A stretch of DNA of 38,310 nucleotides from Planctomycetota bacterium (lineage in GTDB: Bacteria > Planctomycetota > UBA8742 > UBA2392), in NCBI GenBank assembly GCA_003576915.1, contig QEVF01000033.1:1-38310 (forward strand). The letters run 5' to 3'. The notes beneath the pieces were generated by a model that was given only the letters and a program-made list of their open reading frames with translations, was not told the origin of the DNA and made no database searches. Of the stretch, positions 13,417 to 19,819 are shown one piece after another. How positions within the stretch are numbered: the stretch's first letter is position 1; the number at the start of each line of letters is the position of its first letter. Position numbers and translations under genes: made by a program.

Positions 13417-15903
13417 TTACCGCGCTTTCTGCCGGCGCAACGGCCGCAGGGCAACACGACTCAAGGCCAGGAGCGCCGCGGCCCACGCCGCGCCGATGGC
13501 GCGGACCGACTCCGACGTCGTGCAGCCTCCGCCGCCTCCCGTACTGCCGCCGGGCGCGGCCGCGCTTACCGTGATACTGAAAACCTGCTGGGCGGGAGTG
13601 CCCACGCCGTTGCTCGCCGTCAGGGTGATGGGGCCAGCGACTCCCACGTCGCCCGCGCCCGGAGCGCCGCTGAGGGTGTTGCCGTTCAACGTCAGCCAGG
13701 GGGGCAGGCCTGTCGCGCTGAGGGTCGGCGTCGGCGTGCCGGACACGGAGATGGCGTAGCTGTAAAGGCTGCCGGCCGTGGCGCTAGTGGGTGGTGTGCT
13801 GCCAAAGGCCGGGGCCGAGGGGCCGCTTGTCACGGTGAGGGTAAACTGAGTGTTTGCGCTCAATGAGCCGCTGTCGAGCACCGTCAGCGTGATGGTGGCG
13901 CTGCCCATCTGGCCCGGGGCGGGCGTCACGGTGAGGGTGCGGCCGGCTCCGCTGCCGCCCAGGGAGAGGTTGGCCGGGTTGTTGGGTACGAGCGTGGTGT
14001 TGCTGCTGGAGGCGCTCACGGTGAGGGCGCCGGGCGCGTCCTGCGCGTCGCCCACGCTGAAGGCCAGCGGGCCGGTGCTTGTGTTGACCGCCACGGACTG
14101 ATTGGCGACGGGCGTGATGGTGGGCGCCGTGTTGGCCGCCCCGCCGCTCTGGTTCATGAGCCAGCTCAGGCTGCCGGAGGGCCGGTGTTCCCAGCCATAC
14201 TTGCGCCAGGGCGTGACACGATAGGCCGTCAGCCCGCTGGCGGGACCCGTGGGGCGAATCCAGTAATTGACGCCGATGTCATAGGCATCGTAGCAGTGGT
14301 CGGCCATGGTTTTCATGGCGGGATCGGGGGCGCCGGTGAGCTCGCTGAAATACCAGCTCCAGGCCAGGGCCGCAGCAACCTCCAGACTGTGCTCTTCTTC
14401 GCCTGTGCTGCGCACGTCACTCACGCCGTCATAGCGCATCATGTAGTCGACGTAATACAGCGCACCGCCGCCGTACTGATGGGCTGTGTCGCTCTTGCTG
14501 GCCACGCGAAGGAAGTTGCCCATGCGGCGGATGAACGCGGCAATGTTTGTGTCTTCCGTGAAGGCATAGGCGCGGATCATGGCGTCCTGCAGGAGTACGC
14601 TCATCCAGCTTGAGGCCAGGAAGGCGCTTGCCGTGCCGTCGCCGTGCTGCGAGCCGTAGTGATACAGTCCGCCATCGACGCGGCCGGCGCTGGGGATGGC
14701 GGGCGATGTGCCGGCGGCCCCGTTCTGGTGCCAGATCAGGTGGCCAGTCTGGGTGGTGATGCGGCTGCGCGCGGCGCTGTCGCCCTTGACCTCGAACAGG
14801 ATGACGTTGGCCAGCAGTTTGAAGGCGACACTGCGCTCGGTCCAGAAACCCAGAGCCGGCGACCACTGGCTGTTGGGCGCGTTGGTTTCCTGGCACTGCA
14901 CCACCCAGTCCATGGCGTTGTAGACGTCGTTGTCGCCTGTGAGCCAGTAGTGGTAGGCGAGGCACTCGTTGTAGCTGTACTTGCTGTCCACGCCTGCGGC
15001 GGGATTGGGGTCCTTGAGCGAGAAGCCGCCAATGGCGCTGGCGGGGGTCGTCGTGTTGCTGTACAGCTTGCCCTTGTAGAACGTGCAGTTGCGCACAGCC
15101 TCTCTCAGGTGCTTGAAATTGCCGCTGCGCAGGTAGAGGGCGAACATCGCGCCGGCGCGGTCATAGAGCCAGGGCTCAAAGTCAGTCTTGAAGGGGCACT
15201 GGTTGGGCGCGGTGACTGCCGCGTCGTCTTCATTGATCAGCGAAAAGAAGTTGTTGTGCTGCGCGTGGTCGCGCTCGGTGTAGCCGGGCCAGGTGGCGAT
15301 GGCGTCGTTGGTGGCGGGGTTCTCGCGCACAAGAGCCACGCCGTTGTCGAGGGGGTCCATGCGCCGCGCGCTGAGGGCTCCGATGGCGGTCCAGGCCTTG
15401 GGGAGCAGAACATAGACCTGGGGCTCCCACACGTTGTCAGCCGCGACCCAGGGAGCCGTTGTGACCTGCTGCCAGCCGCTGCGCGGGTTGGTCAGGGAGG
15501 GCAGGCTGGACGTGCGGTTGTTCTGTCCCCATTCGAGGGTGACGTCCTCGGCGTTGGGGTAGCTCACGGAAAACGTGTAGTTGAACTGGATGCGGGCCAC
15601 GCGCACGCTGGCGCCGTCGAGGCTGGTGTTCGTCACGTGGCGCCACGGCGTGAGCTGCTCGACATAGGCCGCGATCTCCGTGCTGCCGCTGAGCACGCGA
15701 ACTTGCGCCAGTTGCGCCTGCGTCACGCTGCCGCGCAAGAAGGGCATGCCAAACGTGACCAGGCGCGGCGTGCCGGGCGCCAGTCCTTCCACGGGGTGCA
15801 GGCGCAGGGTGATGCTGCCGCTTTGCTGCGCGGCGGCAAAGAAGGGTTCGACGGCGCGCAGGGCCGGCGCCAACAGCAGCGCGAGGGCGAGAATCAGTCG
15901 CAT
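13417..15903 (-). CDS. Large exported protein with toroid-like core, two Ig-like domains and a C-terminal sorting tag
   Basis: This 828-residue product starts with a signal peptide (MRLILALALLLAPALRAVEP). GGGAG before 15903 supports this start over one 12 codons upstream. An N-terminal beta-rich domain (to about 190) precedes a helical central region with repeated motifs such as YNECLAYHYWLTGDNDVYNAMDWV that looks like an alpha/alpha toroid of glycoside hydrolases or polysaccharide lyases; catalytic residues could not be assigned. Two Ig-like domains follow, a cadherin-like one (NTAPTITPVANQSVAVNTST) and a He_PIG type (TPTPTLSATGLPPWLTLNG). The extreme C-terminus is Gly-rich, then a Cys (GGGGGCTTSES), a hydrophobic stretch and RPLRRQKAR. 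This is the layout of Cys-containing CTERM sorting signals. It is probably a surface-attached carbohydrate-active protein. Confidence 0.75.
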   Translation of the reverse strand: MRLILALALLLAPALRAVEPFFAAAQQSGSITLRLHPVEGLAPGTPRLVTFGMPFLRGSVTQAQLAQVRVLSGSTEIAAYVEQLTPWRHVTNTSLDGASVRVARIQFNYTFSVSYPNAEDVTLEWGQNNRTSSLPSLTNPRSGWQQVTTAPWVAADNVWEPQVYVLLPKAWTAIGALSARRMDPLDNGVALVRENPATNDAIATWPGYTERDHAQHNNFFSLINEDDAAVTAPNQCPFKTDFEPWLYDRAGAMFALYLRSGNFKHLREAVRNCTFYKGKLYSNTTTPASAIGGFSLKDPNPAAGVDSKYSYNECLAYHYWLTGDNDVYNAMDWVVQCQETNAPNSQWSPALGFWTERSVAFKLLANVILFEVKGDSAARSRITTQTGHLIWHQNGAAGTSPAIPSAGRVDGGLYHYGSQHGDGTASAFLASSWMSVLLQDAMIRAYAFTEDTNIAAFIRRMGNFLRVASKSDTAHQYGGGALYYVDYMMRYDGVSDVRSTGEEEHSLEVAAALAWSWYFSELTGAPDPAMKTMADHCYDAYDIGVNYWIRPTGPASGLTAYRVTPWRKYGWEHRPSGSLSWLMNQSGGAANTAPTITPVANQSVAVNTSTGPLAFSVGDAQDAPGALTVSASSSNTTLVPNNPANLSLGGSGAGRTLTVTPAPGQMGSATITLTVLDSGSLSANTQFTLTVTSGPSAPAFGSTPPTSATAGSLYSYAISVSGTPTPTLSATGLPPWLTLNGNTLSGAPGAGDVGVAGPITLTASNGVGTPAQQVFSITVSAAAPGGSTGGGGGCTTSESVRAIGAAWAAALLALSRVALRPLRRQKAR

Positions 15904-16003
15904 GCAAGGGCTCCCGGGGGCTGCCCCGAAAATGCGCAAGGCGGCCCGCGGGGGTCACGAAATCACGCCGTCTCGTGCGAAGTCCCTGTGCCGGAAGAGC
16001 TAG

Positions 16004-16157
16004 CAGGCTGCTGAAAAAGTGGCATGCGGCCACTTTTTCAGCCCGGTCGGGCCCAAGTGAATCCGGCCCGACCTTCATTTCAAGCGGCCTTTCAGCCGCT
16101 TGAAATGCGCAAGCCATCCGTGGCTTGCGTCCGCAGGCCGTGTTTCAGGGGCCTGCC
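16004..16157 (-). repeat. Five-hairpin repeat element, copy A
   Basis: Five adjacent stem-loops fill 154 bases. H1: 16010-16023 with 16029-16042, 14 bp, perfect. H2: 16045-16053 with 16065-16073, 9 bp. H3: 16076-16088 with 16095-16107, 13 bp. H4: 16108-16116 with 16121-16129, 9 bp. H5: 16133-16139 with 16150-16156, 7 bp. The same five stems recur in copies B and C with paired substitutions. The minus strand is given because single-base differences there become G-U pairs. The copy lies between divergent genes, about 100 bases upstream of the exported-protein gene. Confidence 0.85.
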
Positions 16158-16187
16158 AGGCCTCGCCCGCTTCCTTCTGCCGCGTGC

Positions 16188-16215
16188 TTGACAACGGCAC
16201 TGACTTCGCAATGAT
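16188..16215 (+). promoter_or_regulatory. Candidate promoter of the acyltransferase gene
   Basis: TTGACA (16188-16193) and AATGAT (16210-16215) are 16 bases apart and about 55 bases upstream of the ATG at 16270. The -35 box is a perfect consensus; the -10 box is weak. It lies just below repeat copy A. Confidence 0.45.
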
Positions 16216-16269
16216 CGTCGCCCGAGAGCCAACCCGACAACCGCTTCCTGATCCGATACGAGGTGCAGC

Positions 16270-17091
16270 ATGGCTGATTTGCCGCACTCGCCGATCCAAT
16301 TAATCGGCGAGAAGTTCCCCTACACCAGGATTGAAGTATCCGCCGAGGCCGAGAAGCTCTACGACGAGTGGATCGCGCGCCTGTTCGCGCGTATCAGCTC
16401 CGGCGAGGACCGCAACGACATCTGCCGCGACACGCTCAGTGAACTTTACGGCGTGCCGCGCGGCAACGCGATCCTCAACGCCCAGTTCGACCCGCGCAAC
16501 GTCACGCTGGAGCCCGAGTACTACGGAGACTGCGACATGAAGCGGTTTCTGGAGCGCAAGCCGTTGCTCTGGCTCTGGTACATGTTTGACAAATCGCCCG
16601 CGGGCCTGAACCTGGACTTCGGCTTCAAGTTCCGCCGCGCTCTGGCGCCTTTCATCTTCAGGAAGGTGGGCAAGAACTTCAAATGCTTCCCCTTCGTGGA
16701 GTTCACGTTCGGCTACAACCTTGAAATCGGCGATGACGTGGTGTTCCACCGCTGGGTGTTCATCGACGACCGCTGCACCGTCAAGATCGGCAGCCACACG
16801 TCGTTGAGCGACTACGTCAACGTCTACTCCCACACCCACGACATCAACTGCCGCTATTACGTCAGCAACCTGCCCACGGTCATCGGCAACAACTGCCGCG
16901 TCACCTACCACAGCACGGTCCTGGCCGGCACGAAGATGGCCGACAACTCCATGCTGGGCGCTTTGGGCCTGCTGACGCGCGAGACGCGGCCCGACAGCGT
17001 ATATGTGGGCATCCCCGCGAAGAAAGTGAAGGACAAGGATCCCCGGCACCACTGCAGGCCCGGGGATCACCCGGATGAAACGATAACCTGA
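16270..17091 (+). CDS. Left-handed beta-helix acyltransferase
   Basis: This 273-residue protein belongs to the hexapeptide-repeat acyltransferases (CysE/NodL/WbbJ-like). The N-terminal 140 residues are helical and carry a well-conserved-looking region (FLERKPLLWLWYMFDKSPAGLNLDFGFKFRRAL). The C-terminal part shows hexapeptide periodicity from about 150 to 250 (LEIGDDVVFHRWVFIDDRCTVKIGSHTSLSDYVNVYSHTH), with the His-rich HTHD as the likely catalytic His region, followed by an IGNNCRV and the closing VYVGIPAKKVK that ends many such enzymes. The acyl donor is presumably acyl- or acetyl-CoA; the acceptor is unknown. GAGGTG upstream supports the start at 16270. It lies between repeat copy A and the four-helix-bundle cassette. 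Confidence 0.8.
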   Translation: MADLPHSPIQLIGEKFPYTRIEVSAEAEKLYDEWIARLFARISSGEDRNDICRDTLSELYGVPRGNAILNAQFDPRNVTLEPEYYGDCDMKRFLERKPLLWLWYMFDKSPAGLNLDFGFKFRRALAPFIFRKVGKNFKCFPFVEFTFGYNLEIGDDVVFHRWVFIDDRCTVKIGSHTSLSDYVNVYSHTHDINCRYYVSNLPTVIGNNCRVTYHSTVLAGTKMADNSMLGALGLLTRETRPDSVYVGIPAKKVKDKDPRHHCRPGDHPDETIT

Positions 17092-17097
17092 ATGCTT

Positions 17098-17535
17098 GAG
17101 AGATGGAGTGTTCGAGAGATTGAGAGATGGCAAAACGGCTGCTTTCTTATCGCGAGTTGGATGTTTGGAAGCTTGGCATGGCCTCGGCGAAAGCGGTCTA
17201 TGCGCTCACTGCTTTATTTCCTTCGAGTGAGTCCTTTGGATTGACTTCGCAAATGCGGCGGGCTGCAGTTTCGATTCCATCCAACATTGCGGAAGGAAAG
17301 GCGCGCAGCACGACCAGCGAGTTCAGGCGCTTTCTTCAAGTTGCGCGCGGCTCTTTGGCGGAGTTCGAAACGCAGCTTGAGCTTTCCGTGGAGCTTGGCT
17401 ACGCGAACCGCGGGGAGTCCCGAGCGCTCTGGAAGGTGCTTCAGGAGTTGGGCGCAAAACGGAGCACACTCCTAACCAGGCTGAAGTGAACGCAGACCAG
17501 GACTATCTCTCCATCTCTCAAACACTCCATCTCTC
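17098..17535. repeat. 31-bp inverted repeat enclosing the four-helix-bundle gene
   Basis: The arm 17098-17128 (GAGAGATGGAGTGTT, then CGAGAGATTGAGAGAT) is inverted at 17505-17535 with only two mismatches in 31 positions. Each arm is itself built from short GAGAGAT units. The arms enclose almost exactly the gene at 17127-17489, whose start codon is in the left arm. A transcript across it could fold into a long stem with the gene in the loop, as in 23S rRNA intervening sequences that encode the same protein family. Confidence 0.85.
17127..17489 (+). CDS. Four-helix bundle protein (23S rRNA intervening-sequence protein family)
   Basis: This 120-residue protein belongs to the S23/four-helix-bundle family first found in intervening sequences within 23S rRNA genes and related in fold to the Avd accessory protein of diversity-generating retroelements. 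Signatures are the N-terminal YRELDVWKLGM, the loop FGLTSQMRRAAVSIPSNIAEGKAR (with SIPSNIAEG almost invariant) and FRRFLQVARGSLAEFETQLELS. Family members form pentameric, basic helical bundles thought to bind nucleic acid. The start codon ATG lies in the terminal GAGAGATGG of the inverted repeat, which also provides a GAGAG ribosome binding site. No rRNA gene and no reverse transcriptase are nearby, so this is a free-standing copy, probably inserted between the acyltransferase and cysK genes. Confidence 0.9.
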   Translation: MAKRLLSYRELDVWKLGMASAKAVYALTALFPSSESFGLTSQMRRAAVSIPSNIAEGKARSTTSEFRRFLQVARGSLAEFETQLELSVELGYANRGESRALWKVLQELGAKRSTLLTRLK

Positions 17536-17575
17536 GCCCGAACTGACCAATCAACCCTCTATCCAGAGCCCAACC

Positions 17576-18502
17576 ATGCCCAAACGCGTCAATGCTATTC
17601 ACGAACTGATCGGCGACACCCCAGTCGTGCGCCTCAACCGTATGGTCCCGGCCAACGCGGCCACTGTCTATGCCAAGATCGAATACGCCAATCCCGGCTG
17701 CTCCGTAAAGGATCGCATCGCACTTTCCATGATTCAGGAAGCCGAGAAGCGCGGCGAACTGACTCCCGGCAAATCCATCATTGTCGAAGGTACCAGCGGC
17801 AACACCGGCATCGGGCTGGCCCTCGTCGCGGCGAGCAAGGGCTACAAGTGCATCCTGTGCATGCCCGAGAGCATGACCGTCGAGCGCCGCAACACGCTGA
17901 AGGCCTACGGCGCGGAACTTGTGCTCACGCCCGCCAGCGAGGGCATGCGCGGCGCCGTCAACAAGGCCAAGGAAATCGTGTCCCAGAACCCCAACGCCTG
18001 GGAGGCCAGGCAGTTTGACAACGCTGACAACCCCCTCATCCACCGCAACACCACCGGCCCTGAAATTCTCCAACAGGTGCCCGAACTGGACGCCCTCGTC
18101 GCAGGTATCGGCACGGGCGGCACCGTCAGCGGCGCCGGCCGCGTCATCAAGGCGGCCAAGCCGCACGTCAAGGTATACGCCGTGGAGCCCAAGGACTCGC
18201 CGCTGCTGACCGAGGGTAAGGCCGGCCCCCACAAGATCCAGGGCATCGGCGCCAACTTCGTGCCGAGCATCCTGGACCGCGAAGTCTACGACCAGGTCAT
18301 CGACGTGACTTACCCCGACGCCATTGCCACGGCGCGCCGTCTGTGCCGCGAGGAGGGCATCTTCTCCGGCATCAGTACAGGCGCCATCTGCTTTGCGGCA
18401 CTGGACGTGGCCAGAAAGCTGGGCAAGGGCAAAACGGTGGTGTTTGTCGTGTGCGACTACGGCGAGCGCTACAGCACGCACGAACTCTGGGCGCAGGCGT
18501 AA
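17576..18502 (+). CDS. cysK: Cysteine synthase A (O-acetylserine sulfhydrylase)
   Basis: This 308-residue PLP enzyme makes L-cysteine from O-acetylserine and sulfide in the cytoplasm. The PLP lysine is K45 in NPGCSVKDRIAL. The substrate loop EGTSGNTGIGLAL and the phosphate-binding GIGTGGTVSGAGR are intact, as are IQGIGANFVP and the C-terminal GISTGAICFAA. The length matches the CysK type, and there is no CBS domain as in cystathionine beta-synthase. The start at 17576 gives the normal N-terminus (VNAIHELIGDTPVVRLNRM); the frame upstream runs back into the four-helix-bundle cassette and would add 30 unrelated residues. The inserted cassette therefore lies directly in its upstream region. A strong terminator follows. 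Confidence 0.95.
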   Translation: MPKRVNAIHELIGDTPVVRLNRMVPANAATVYAKIEYANPGCSVKDRIALSMIQEAEKRGELTPGKSIIVEGTSGNTGIGLALVAASKGYKCILCMPESMTVERRNTLKAYGAELVLTPASEGMRGAVNKAKEIVSQNPNAWEARQFDNADNPLIHRNTTGPEILQQVPELDALVAGIGTGGTVSGAGRVIKAAKPHVKVYAVEPKDSPLLTEGKAGPHKIQGIGANFVPSILDREVYDQVIDVTYPDAIATARRLCREEGIFSGISTGAICFAALDVARKLGKGKTVVFVVCDYGERYSTHELWAQA

Positions 18503-18517
18503 TCCAGCTTGCCATCT

Positions 18518-18554
18518 GAAGGGAGTGCCGCGGAAGCGGCACTCCCTTCGTTTT
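18518..18554 (+). terminator. Rho-independent terminator of cysK
   Basis: GAAGGGAGTGCCGC (18518-18531) pairs perfectly with GCGGCACTCCCTTC (18536-18549) around the tetraloop GGAA, followed by GTTTT. It starts 16 bases after the cysK stop. This is the clearest intrinsic terminator in the window. Confidence 0.85.
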
Positions 18555-18612
18555 GGGCCGGAGTTGCCGCGGCTGCCCGGAGCTGTTTCGCATGGACCCC
18601 GAAAATGCCCAA

Positions 18613-18767
18613 CAGGTCTTTGAAAGAGTGGCTTCCGGCCACTCTTTCAACCGGGTTGGGCCGAAGTGAATTCGTCCCAACCTTCATTTCAAGCGGCCTT
18701 TCAGCCGCCTGAAATGCGCAAGCCATCCATGGCTTGCGTTAGCAGGCCCTGTTTCAACGGCCTGCTA
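18613..18767 (-). repeat. Five-hairpin repeat element, copy B
   Basis: The same five stems as copy A are present. H1 is TTGAAAGAGTGGC with GCCACTCTTTCAA (13 bp, perfect), and differs from copy A at two base pairs, both compensated. H2 shows a compensated C-G to T-A change and one mismatch. H3 has one A/C mismatch on the plus strand (G-U on the minus strand). H4 is perfect. H5 is TAGCAGGCC with GGCCTGCTA (9 bp, perfect), and its outer arm includes the queF stop codon. On the minus strand it forms the immediate 3' end of queF mRNA. Confidence 0.85.
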
Positions 18768-19142
18768 ACGCCGCCGGGCAGTCGCCGGCGGCTTGTGCTC
18801 CACACGCACGGTTGTCGTGATGCCGCCGTGGGCGTGAAAGTCAGCGGTGAGGGTCAGTTTGCGCGGCTTGAGCGCCTTGATCAGATCGTCGGCGATGCGA
18901 TTGGTGACGGCTTCATGGAAGATGCCGACGTTGCGCCATGCATGCACGTAGAGCTTCCAGGCCTTGAGTTCAAGGCAGAGCTTGTCCGGAGTGTAGGAGA
19001 GGGTCAGGGTGGCGAAGTCGGGGTGGCCGGTCTTGGGGCAGACGCAGGTGAACTCGGGGGCCGTGATCACGATCTCGTAATCACGCCCGACGGCGGGATT
19101 GGCAAAGGTTTCAAGCTGGCCGTGGCGTGGCGCGGGATTCAT
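18765..19142 (-). CDS. queF: NADPH-dependent 7-cyano-7-deazaguanine reductase QueF
   Basis: This 125-residue enzyme reduces the nitrile preQ0 to the amine preQ1 in queuosine biosynthesis. It is the short, unimodular QueF type. The motif EFTCVCPKTGHPDFA gives the nucleophilic C35 (in CPKTG) and the acid D42. The QueF-specific LELKAWKLYVHAWRN segment binds NADPH, and NVGIFHEAVTNRI supplies the conserved HE of the active site. FTCVCPKTGHPDFA, rather than the GTP cyclohydrolase I zinc motifs, separates it from FolE. It begins six bases after the stop of an unknown gene, forming a two-gene unit. No other queuosine gene is in the window. Its stop codon lies inside hairpin H5 of repeat copy B. Confidence 0.93.
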   Translation of the reverse strand: MNPAPRHGQLETFANPAVGRDYEIVITAPEFTCVCPKTGHPDFATLTLSYTPDKLCLELKAWKLYVHAWRNVGIFHEAVTNRIADDLIKALKPRKLTLTADFHAHGGITTTVRVEHKPPATARRR

Positions 19143-19148
19143 GGCGTC

Positions 19149-19547
19149 CTACTTGTGCGGGAAGCTGGGGAAGGCGCCCGTGCTGTCCAGCTTCGGCGGG
19201 CCCACCCCGAAAACCTTGATGTCGTGGGGGCTGACAAAGCCGACGCGGCGAGTGCCGTCGCCCATGTTCTGGGGGCGCATGGAGTACTTCAGGCCGCGAT
19301 TCCAGACTTCCTCGGCGAAGCGGTTCACATTGACGACATTGATCTCGAGGTGCACGCCCAGGCTGCGGGGATGTTCGGTGGTGGCCTTGATCATGCGCAG
19401 AAGGAAGCGCCCCGTGTTGACCTGACGCGAGTTCTCGTCAATCTCGACCGGCGCGGTATCAAACACACGCCCGAAGAACTCCGCCTCCGTCACCGGGTTC
19501 TCGACGAAGATCACCACAAACTGGTTGCCCGCCAGATTGTCGTTCAA
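19149..19547 (-). CDS. Unknown conserved-looking protein upstream of queF
   Basis: This is a 132-residue soluble protein I do not recognise. A perfect AAGGAGG (19558-19552) lies four bases before TTG at 19547-19545, which I take as the start. The frame could also open at 19622, but that would extend it into repeat copy C with a non-conserved-looking sequence. The protein reads as an alternating alpha/beta fold: strand NQFVVIFVENP, helix AEFFGRVF, a polar loop, helix TGRFLLRMIKATTEH, strand SLGVHLEINVVNV, and a C-terminal half rich in Gly and Pro. No catalytic motif was found. It is six bases from queF, so a link with queuosine or a shared regulator is possible but unproven. Confidence 0.65.
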   Translation of the reverse strand: MNDNLAGNQFVVIFVENPVTEAEFFGRVFDTAPVEIDENSRQVNTGRFLLRMIKATTEHPRSLGVHLEINVVNVNRFAEEVWNRGLKYSMRPQNMGDGTRRVGFVSPHDIKVFGVGPPKLDSTGAFPSFPHK

Positions 19548-19551
19548 TGGG

Positions 19552-19558
19552 CCTCCTT
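19552..19558 (-). promoter_or_regulatory. Ribosome binding site that decides a TTG start
   Basis: AAGGAGG on the minus strand is a full Shine-Dalgarno match, four bases upstream of TTG (19547). It is the strongest such site in the window and argues for the rare TTG start of the unknown gene before queF. Confidence 0.6.
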
Positions 19559-19601
19559 GCGAATGCGCATGCGCGAGATTACGAATCGCTGCCCCCTTTA
19601 C

Positions 19602-19756
19602 AGGCTGCTGAAAAAGTGGCATCCGGCCACCTTTTCAGCCCGGCCGGGCCAAAGTGAATCTGGCCCGACCTCCAATTCAAGCGGCTTTTTCAGCCGCTTG
19701 AATTGCGCAAGCCATCCATGGCTTGCGTCAGCAGGCCGTATCTCAACGGCCTGCTG
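19602..19756 (-). repeat. Five-hairpin repeat element, copy C
   Basis: All five stems are kept. H1: GCTGAAAAAGTGGC with GCCACCTTTTCAGC (one A/C, a U-G on the minus strand). H2: one C/A (G-U on the minus strand). H3: CAATTCAAGCGGC with GCCGCTTGAATTG, perfect, with a T-A to A-T exchange relative to copies A and B. H4 is identical to copy B. H5: CAGCAGGCC with GGCCTGCTG, perfect, with a compensated outer pair relative to copy B. On the minus strand it follows moaA and precedes the unknown gene-queF unit. Confidence 0.85.
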
Positions 19757-19819
19757 AAGGCGCCTATCCCAACGTGCGCCGCGGCAAATGCAAGGGTCTA
19801 TTGCGGAGCCCGGCAGAGG

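Noticed and set aside
17098..17535. Diversity-generating retroelement (Avd-like protein)
   Set aside because: The four-helix-bundle protein is related in fold to Avd, but there is no reverse transcriptase, template repeat or variable repeat nearby. The inverted-repeat frame fits an intervening-sequence-type unit better.
15437..18726. Apparent conserved protein start MACAFQAAERPLEMKVG seen twice on the minus strand
   Set aside because: It is just the translation of repeat copies A and B. The two frames diverge completely outside the repeat.
16004..19756. CRISPR array
   Set aside because: The three repeat copies are about 155 bp, 1-3 kb apart, and separated by ordinary genes; no short regularly spaced repeats or cas genes are present.
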